Shown here in pieces: positions 7,678 through 11,440 of a DNA stretch of 11,440 nucleotides; the first letter of the stretch is position 1; every line of letters begins with the position of its first letter. The stretch is from Planctomycetaceae bacterium (GTDB lineage Bacteria; Planctomycetota; Planctomycetia; Pirellulales; Thermoguttaceae), in assembly GCA_031278315.1 (NCBI GenBank), contig JAITKS010000438.1, forward strand, positions 1 to 11,440. Reading direction: 5' to 3'. The notes below the pieces were generated by a model. The model was not told where the DNA came from. It did not search any database and saw only the letters and a program-made list of their open reading frames with translations. Position numbers and translations under genes: made by a program.

Positions 7678-8583
7678 TTATCTTAACCATTTAAATTGTT
7701 TGACTTCTCCATTATCGGAGCGTGTTTTATCGATGGGATGAAGTGTTAATTCGATACCGTTATCAGCAATACGAGAATCAATCCATCCGATTGGTTGTTT
7801 TCCGTTCTGAAAGTCGTAGCCGAGTGCTGGAAGATTAATTAGATGAACATTATCAAGTATTGATTGCTGATAAACATGAGTATGACCGTAAAAAAACGCT
7901 TTAACTTGTTTTCGCGGTTTGACAACATACCAGAAATGTTGGTTATCGACTATGTCGCCGGGATTATGATGTGCAAACAACAAAGCTGGTTTTTCTTTTC
8001 GGGCGTCGAGTTCTTTCGCGAGCCATTGGCGTTGGAGGTATCCAAGATAACCGCTAACATGTTCGGGTTCAAAAAGAGAATCCAGAATAAAAAGGTTACA
8101 ATTTGGTGTTTCTAATATCGTTACATATTTATTAAAAACCGGTGATTTTTCTTTTTTGAATTGAGTAAAAGCATCAAGAAAATTATTGAGCCGGTCATGA
8201 TTTCCCAATGCAACATGTACAGAAATTCCTGCGTCGATATATGGTGCGGTCAACGAAACAAGTTGTTTGTAATCTTCGGGTGTACCTATATCGAGGGCGA
8301 AATCTCCTGTTACGATAATTCCTTTAGGTTTATCTGTTAGTTTGAGTATTTCGTCTCGAACTGTAATATAATTTTTGTTTGGATTTTGACCGCGTAATAT
8401 TTTTTCCGGATCACTCGGTACATGAGTATCAGAAAGAAAAACCCAATGATCTGTTGAGTTAGTTTGTTTAATATCTATGTTATGAGCAAAGATATTTTTG
8501 GGGAAAAATACAGCTGACAATCCAGCTGCAAAAGAGCCGGCTAAAAACTGACGGCGTTTAATCGGACTAAATGTTATAGGCAT
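7678..8583 (-). CDS. Tat-exported calcineurin-like metallophosphoesterase
   Basis: A 301-aa binuclear-metal phosphoesterase. Residues 1-33 form a twin-arginine signal (KRRQFLAGSFAAGLSAVFF, then NIFA), so it should be exported folded. All five motifs of the family are present: D52-x-H54 (SDTH), G93-D94 (TGDF), G127-N128-H129-D130, H205-H206 (FAHHNPGD) and G233-H234-T-H236. The arrangement resembles the CpdA/Icc-type class III phosphodiesterases, but the substrate (cyclic nucleotide, phosphodiester or phosphoprotein) cannot be read from the motifs. AGGAG (complement of 8591-8595) stands 7 bases before the ATG. It is downstream of the 8737-9246 lipoprotein gene on the same strand, separated by 153 bp of structured leader, so it may be regulated separately. 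It is convergent with the MATE gene. Confidence 0.93.
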   Translation of the reverse strand: MPITFSPIKRRQFLAGSFAAGLSAVFFPKNIFAHNIDIKQTNSTDHWVFLSDTHVPSDPEKILRGQNPNKNYITVRDEILKLTDKPKGIIVTGDFALDIGTPEDYKQLVSLTAPYIDAGISVHVALGNHDRLNNFLDAFTQFKKEKSPVFNKYVTILETPNCNLFILDSLFEPEHVSGYLGYLQRQWLAKELDARKEKPALLFAHHNPGDIVDNQHFWYVVKPRKQVKAFFYGHTHVYQQSILDNVHLINLPALGYDFQNGKQPIGWIDSRIADNGIELTLHPIDKTRSDNGEVKQFKWLR

Positions 8584-8612
8584 GTTTTATCTCCTAGTTA
8601 ATAAAAGAGGAC

Positions 8613-8657
8613 AATAATTGAACGAAATGTTTTTACGCATCAATTCAATTATTTCCT
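8613..8657 (-). promoter_or_regulatory. Leader hairpin close to the phosphoesterase ribosome-binding site
   Basis: AATAATTGAA at 8613-8622 is a perfect inverted match to TTCAATTATT at 8644-8653. The stem extends with AGGA (8608-8611) against TCCT (8654-8657) if C8612 bulges, giving about 14 pairs around a 21-base loop. On the minus-strand transcript it is followed by CUUUUAUU and then the AGGAG of the phosphoesterase gene. It could slow transcription or affect translation; the stem is AT-rich and may be modest in strength. Confidence 0.45.
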
Positions 8658-8674
8658 GTAAGTTTAAAATTCAA

Positions 8675-8696
8675 CTGAATAGGTAAAACTATTCAG
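8675..8696 (-). promoter_or_regulatory. Alternative (antiterminator-like) stem in the phosphoesterase leader
   Basis: CTGAATAG at 8675-8682 and CTATTCAG at 8689-8696 form a perfect 8-bp stem with a 6-base loop. The arm at 8690-8696 is the same one used by the larger hairpin at 8690-8726, so the two folds exclude each other. On the transcript the order is arm 1 (8726-8718), arm 2 (8698-8689), arm 3 (8682-8675), the classical layout of an attenuator in which 1:2 competes with 2:3. Confidence 0.4.
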
Positions 8697-8726
8697 CAAC
8701 TGTCCCGAAGGAGCGGCTGCTGAATA
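8690..8726 (-). terminator. Terminator-like hairpin with C(UUCG)G loop after the lipoprotein gene
   Basis: Ten bases after the lipoprotein stop codon, TATTCAGCA (8690-8698) pairs perfectly with TGCTGAATA (8718-8726). The inner part closes imperfectly onto CUCC-UUCG-GGA on the minus-strand transcript, a very stable tetraloop. It is followed by GUUUUA, a short U-run. This fits a rho-independent terminator or attenuator between the lipoprotein and phosphoesterase genes. The weak U-tract keeps confidence moderate. Confidence 0.6.
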
Positions 8727-8736
8727 ATTACGGCAT

Positions 8737-9246
8737 TTATTTTTTATATTGAGCAATATCAATTGTTAATATTGTGGTGTCTTTCTCTGTAACTGTCAAT
8801 TCTATCGGACTCGTATTAGAATCTCCCAGAATTTTCGGAATGACACGATTTTTTGCATAAAATGCTTCTTGTTTTGCTTGTTTTTCTACAGTTGCCCGCG
8901 GTGAAAGATTTTGATCTTCTTCTTGCGGTTCCAATTCAGGCGGCAATTTCACTGTTTTGATTAGTATAACTTTATAATCACCTGCCGGCGCACCTTTTCC
9001 CGTGTAGGAAGCACGCGACGTTTGAATCACGGCAACGCCTTGTGTATTTGTCACGCCTCGACTCGCCCACGCACCGCCGGATGTTTTAGCCGACAATGAA
9101 ACAGCAACTCCTTCTATCGCTTGATTACCGTCCGTTACAGTAATTGTCACGGGATAAAGATTTTTCAGCTCATCCGGTACTGGTACCCGATTACAACCAA
9201 AACAAAATAACACTGTTGACAAACACAGGAATAAAAATAATCGCAT
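8737..9246 (-). CDS. Lipoprotein with carboxypeptidase-regulatory-like (Ig-fold) domain
   Basis: The 169-aa product starts with a lipoprotein signal (MRLFLFLCLSTVLFCFGC, acylated cysteine 18). Residues of about 32-95 look like a carboxypeptidase regulatory-like/transthyretin-type beta domain: YPVTITVTDGNQAIEGVAVS, then GVTNTQGVAVIQT and PAGDYKVILIKT, the pattern of a surface Ig-like fold. A charged stretch follows (PPELEPQEEDQ), then a closing beta segment with IPKILGDSNTSPIELTVTE. Small lipoproteins of this kind are common in Planctomycetota and often sit beside DUF1559 genes, as here. AAGGA (complement of 9255-9259) lies 8 bases before the ATG. A terminator-like hairpin separates it from the DUF1559 gene, so it may have its own promoter in 9260-9349. 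The molecular role is unknown; cell-envelope or pseudopilus association is inference. Confidence 0.9.
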   Translation of the reverse strand: MRLFLFLCLSTVLFCFGCNRVPVPDELKNLYPVTITVTDGNQAIEGVAVSLSAKTSGGAWASRGVTNTQGVAVIQTSRASYTGKGAPAGDYKVILIKTVKLPPELEPQEEDQNLSPRATVEKQAKQEAFYAKNRVIPKILGDSNTSPIELTVTEKDTTILTIDIAQYKK

Positions 9247-9349
9247 TTAATATTTCCTTCTTTCTTTAAAATTTTTAAAAAGGTTATGGTAACTTCTAAA
9301 AATCACCGAATTTTGTACTCATCACAATTGAAAATTTATTTTTCGTTAC

Positions 9350-9397
9350 AAAAAATAAAAAACGAAATGTAGAAACACAACGCATTGTGTTTTTACA
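9350..9397 (-). terminator. Rho-independent terminator of the DUF1559 gene
   Basis: Just after the DUF1559 stop codon, TGTAGAAACACAA (9368-9380) pairs with TTGTGTTTTTACA (9385-9397) around a CGCA loop: 13 positions with one G/T. On the minus-strand transcript the stem is followed by a U-rich tract (UUUCGUUUUUUAUUUUUU, complement of about 9350-9367). This is the clearest terminator in the window. Confidence 0.8.
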
Positions 9398-9409
9398 GAA
9401 TTTGTTTTT

Positions 9410-10645
9410 TTATGGTAATGTTTTTGATTCGCCGCCTTCGCGTGTCCCCATTGCACCCCAAACTCCAAAAGGTGATTCGCCGCTGGGTGCAGATGGAGTA
9501 GTAAATCTTACTGCTGTTCCGCTGTCGATTGTTTCGGAAACAAACTTGCATGAGCCATCCATTAATGAGGCATTGACACCGCCGGTATGCAAACTTGTTG
9601 CAGAAAATATGGCATTATATCTACTGGCTCTGTTGTAACACGAAGGCGAATTTGGAGGAAGCGTTGTATTAAAACCGATATGATACCAATGTGAACCGAA
9701 CCAATGCCAACCATAACAATAAGTAAATCCTTCAGTCATGTCGCCAACTCCATATTGATATTGCCCGCCAATTGCTGATCCGACACAAATTGTTCGATCA
9801 CTGAGATAACCTCCGCTAAATCCGCCGTCTGCGGCAATGGCGTATGTTGCAGCCTGTCTTTTAACGTCACTTGACTGTCCATTAAATTCATCAACTGCTT
9901 TTTCACTGAAACTGAGAGTATTACTCAAACCGTCGTAAATCGACCCCAAAGGTTTCCAAGTGCAATAGCCGAAAGGTCCGCGAAATTGAGCGTCCGCAGT
10001 ATAATTACCGGGGTTGTCACCGGCATTAAATCGGTAACAGGTATAACCGGTTGCGGCTTCAGGTTTACTGACTACGTTGGAAGGACAGATAAAAACATTC
10101 AGTTGTACTGCACGCGGATTATTCTTTCCTCCTTCTGCGGCGGACAGAGTATGGGCTGGCCAATTCGTCATATAAACATTTTCCGACTCGATACGGTTAT
10201 ACAGAGCAGTTTGCTCGATACATGGAAGCAAGGCGATGAATCCGCTCCAACGTCCATTTTGAACACCTGCATTTAACGTACCTACGGCATTTCCAAGTCC
10301 TGCCGGAAGAGCTTCGTGAATGTCCGAATAGATATGAAGAGCAAGTGTCAACTGTCTTAATTTGTTGGCACATTGCATCCGTCTTGCGGCTTCTCGCGCT
10401 GATTGAACAGCCGGCAAAAGAAGTGCGATTAACACGCCGATAATCGCAATCACTACAAGAAGTTCAACAAGCGTAAACGCATTGTATAGACTTCTGCTTT
10501 TGTTCATTTTAATATTCGGTTTTTTCAATGTGGTGTTTTTCAGAGAATTTTTTAAAATCATAGTTGTACGTACCAGCAACTGAACAAATGTAAATACATT
10601 AATCAGTTTCTGCTGGAACAAATTAATTAAACTAAATGTTGTCAT
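9410..10645 (-). CDS. DUF1559 prepilin-like protein with duplicated N-terminal signal
   Basis: DUF1559 proteins are pseudopilin-like surface proteins, greatly expanded in Planctomycetota. With the start at 10645 the product is 411 aa. The intact type III signal and helix is FTLVELLVVIAIIG at residues 57-70 (Ala, not the usual Gly, at -1), followed by ALLLPAVQSAREAARRMQC and NKLRQLTLALHIYSDIHEALPAG. The C-terminus has HTGGVNASLMDGSCKFVSET and SPFGVWGAMGTREGG, typical of the family. Residues 14-25 (LINVFTFVQLLV) repeat the signal in decayed form. The start at 10645 has the best SD (AAAGGA, 6 bases away). Alternatives are GTG 10711 (433 aa, AGGAAG upstream, but a non-protein-like first stretch) and ATG 10507 (MNKSRSLYNA, 365 aa, a normal short leader but no SD). 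Family is certain, start is not; function beyond envelope/pseudopilus association is unknown. Confidence 0.92.
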   Translation of the reverse strand: MTTFSLINLFQQKLINVFTFVQLLVRTTMILKNSLKNTTLKKPNIKMNKSRSLYNAFTLVELLVVIAIIGVLIALLLPAVQSAREAARRMQCANKLRQLTLALHIYSDIHEALPAGLGNAVGTLNAGVQNGRWSGFIALLPCIEQTALYNRIESENVYMTNWPAHTLSAAEGGKNNPRAVQLNVFICPSNVVSKPEAATGYTCYRFNAGDNPGNYTADAQFRGPFGYCTWKPLGSIYDGLSNTLSFSEKAVDEFNGQSSDVKRQAATYAIAADGGFSGGYLSDRTICVGSAIGGQYQYGVGDMTEGFTYCYGWHWFGSHWYHIGFNTTLPPNSPSCYNRASRYNAIFSATSLHTGGVNASLMDGSCKFVSETIDSGTAVRFTTPSAPSGESPFGVWGAMGTREGGESKTLP

Positions 10646-10657
10646 GTTTTTTCCTTT
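10646..10657 (-). promoter_or_regulatory. Ribosome-binding site that favours the long DUF1559 start
   Basis: AAAGGA (complement of 10652-10657) stands 6 bases before the ATG at 10643-10645. The in-frame ATG at 10505-10507, which would give a leader of normal length, has only ACCGAATATTAAA upstream. Further upstream, 10746-10794 carries two related motifs (AAAGAAGTGTTTTAAG and AAAGAATGTGTTAAG) 34 bp apart, perhaps regulatory. No clear promoter was recognised. Confidence 0.6.
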
Positions 10658-10861
10658 CTTAATTAAAGGTGGATTGGGGTTAGTAATTGACGAGATTACG
10701 ATAATTGTCACGAGGTGACTTCCTATCGTGTTTGCGTATTATTCTAAAGAAGTGTTTTAAGAATATATTAAGATTACATAAAGAATGTGTTAAGTTTTAT
10801 TTTTAGTTAGTTAAGTTGAAATATATCAAACAGAAAAAATTTTTTAAGATCACAAAAAAAG

Positions 10862-10961
10862 AATAGCGGTTAGTGGTCAGTGGTTAGTGGTTAGTGGTTA
10901 GTTCGCATGCGGAGATTAGCACCGATCACAATTTCGAATCACTAAACCACTAACCACTATT
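10862..10961 (-). repeat. Interspersed hairpin-type element, copy B (100 bp, inverted)
   Basis: A 100-bp unit bounded by 16-bp terminal inverted repeats with one mismatch: AATAGCGGTTAGTGGT (10862-10877) and ACCACTAACCACTATT (10946-10961). It lies between a run of A on the left and a run of T on the right, which extends the potential stem. It carries the same core as copy A in opposite orientation (39 identical bases, 10875-10913). It encodes nothing. It resembles a small non-autonomous palindromic element (REP/MITE-like), and as RNA it could act as a bidirectional terminator. Confidence 0.85.
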
Positions 10962-10971
10962 TTTTTTATTA

Positions 10972-10999
10972 ACCACAGAGGACACAGAGAACACAGAGA
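10972..10999 (+). repeat. ACACAGAGA short tandem repeat
   Basis: Three units of a 9-10 bp repeat (ACCACAGAGG, ACACAGAGA, ACACAGAGA) placed between the other repeat modules. Its composition differs from the surrounding AT-rich DNA. I recall similar ACCACAGAGGACACAGAG strings as dispersed repeats in various bacterial genomes; this is from memory, not a search. Confidence 0.75.
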
Positions 11000-11030
11000 A
11001 ATCAGATTTTATAATTTTAGATTGTTTTTT

Positions 11031-11204
11031 TGACAGGATTACAGGATTACAAGATTTACAGGATTTTTAAATAATAAATTAAAAGAATCAAAACTTGAAA
11101 CCATCAAATTAGTTGTTAGTGATTTGAACTTATAATCCGTGCTAATTTCCGCATACGAACTAAACTACTATCCTGTAAATCCTGTAATCCTGTAAATCCT
11201 GTCA
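11031..11204. repeat. 174-bp composite element with 34/35-bp inverted ends of ACAGGAT units
   Basis: The left end (11031-11064) is the ACAGGAT module in forward orientation, and the right end (11170-11204) is the same module inverted. Each is flanked on the outside by a T-run or A-run. Between them lies a third relative of the hairpin element (about 11111-11165, with GTTAGTGATT and TTCCGCATACGAACTAA). The forward module followed by the hairpin element repeats the order seen at 7537-7660. No coding capacity. Confidence 0.85.
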
Positions 11205-11226
11205 AAAAAAATATTACACTGATTTT

Positions 11227-11439
11227 TTAACTTTTCTTTATAGATTTCAATTTCTTATAGAACTCATCGAAAGTATCACATTTTTGTGCAAACCGCACGA
11301 GTTCATCAAGACTATTGATGTCCATAATTTTTTTAAGAGGTTTTTTAACTGTCTTAAATATTTCGCCAAATTTAAATTTTAAAATATATAAAATAGTGTA
11401 AACTATAACTTCAACTTTACTTTCAAAATTATCTTCGAC
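11227..11439 (-). CDS. C-terminal part of a hypothetical protein (runs off the window)
   Basis: The minus-strand frame is open from the window edge to a TAA (complement of 11227-11229) and gives 70 residues with no start in view: VEDNFESKVEVIVY at the edge, then KKPLKKIMDINSLDELVRFA and TFDEFYKKLKSIKKS. The pattern of a short linker, then DINSLDELVRFAQKCDTFDEF, resembles the tails of Rpn-family (PD-(D/E)XK recombination-promoting nuclease/putative transposase) and DUF4351-type proteins, where a segment of the kind I-x-D-L-x-x-L-x-x-L-x-x-A closes the protein. That match is by eye and weak; the catalytic part is not in the window. It lies only 22 bp beyond the composite repeat element. Confidence 0.6.
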   Translation of the reverse strand, partial: VEDNFESKVEVIVYTILYILKFKFGEIFKTVKKPLKKIMDINSLDELVRFAQKCDTFDEFYKKLKSIKKS

Positions 11440-11440
11440 A

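Noticed and set aside
10646..10711. Longest form of the DUF1559 gene starting at GTG 10711
   Set aside because: Although an AGGAAG lies 7 bases upstream, the added 22 residues (ending NPNPPLIKKGKN) do not look like a leader, and ATG 10645 has a better-placed AAAGGA. Kept as an alternative in the gene entry.

Overview
The window reads as AT-rich bacterial chromosomal DNA, most likely from a low-GC member of the Planctomycetota. The best marker is the minus-strand DUF1559 prepilin-like gene: its FTLVELLVVIAIIG signal, ALLLPAVQSAREAARRMQC helix and C-terminal GVNASLMDGS / SPFGVWGAMGTR motifs are a signature of that phylum. A small lipoprotein of the type often found beside DUF1559 genes supports this. 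No rRNA, tRNA, CRISPR array, phage gene or complete transposase is visible.

Layout. 1-117 is the 3' end of an unrecognised plus-strand gene. 394-4272 encodes a very large (1292 aa) secretin of the GspD/PilQ superfamily, with long Asn/Gln-rich low-complexity segments and a chain of six secretin N-type domains. 4354-5106 follows in the same direction and encodes a lipoprotein, probably its partner. 5107-5999 is an AT-rich stretch with no convincing gene; it holds a ten-C tract, two tandem duplications and a flip in strand composition. 6000-7451 encodes a MepA-like MATE efflux transporter. 7678-8583, 8737-9246 and 9410-10645 are all on the minus strand: a Tat-exported calcineurin-like phosphoesterase, a carboxypeptidase-regulatory-like lipoprotein and the DUF1559 prepilin-like protein. 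The last 580 bases are a mosaic of short interspersed repeats, followed by the C-terminal end of a minus-strand gene that runs off the window.

How it fits together. Every complete gene product is predicted to be exported or membrane-bound: an outer-membrane pore with its lipoprotein, an inner-membrane drug/organic-cation exporter, a periplasmic phosphoesterase, a second lipoprotein and a pseudopilin-like surface protein. The secretin and the prepilin-like protein belong to the same broad type II secretion / type IV pilus world, but nothing here proves that they work together.

The most unusual points are: (i) the DUF1559 gene carries a second, decayed copy of its own prepilin signal upstream, and the best ribosome-binding site lies in front of that decayed copy; (ii) a 39-bp perfect inverted repeat, part of a hairpin-forming interspersed element, brackets the three minus-strand genes; (iii) the leader of the phosphoesterase gene has mutually exclusive hairpins that resemble an attenuator; (iv) the secretin has prion-like Asn/Gln-rich regions with an in-frame (AATAGT)7 repeat. 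None of this is a clear new defence or mobile system; the repeat elements and the duplicated prepilin signal deserve follow-up first.
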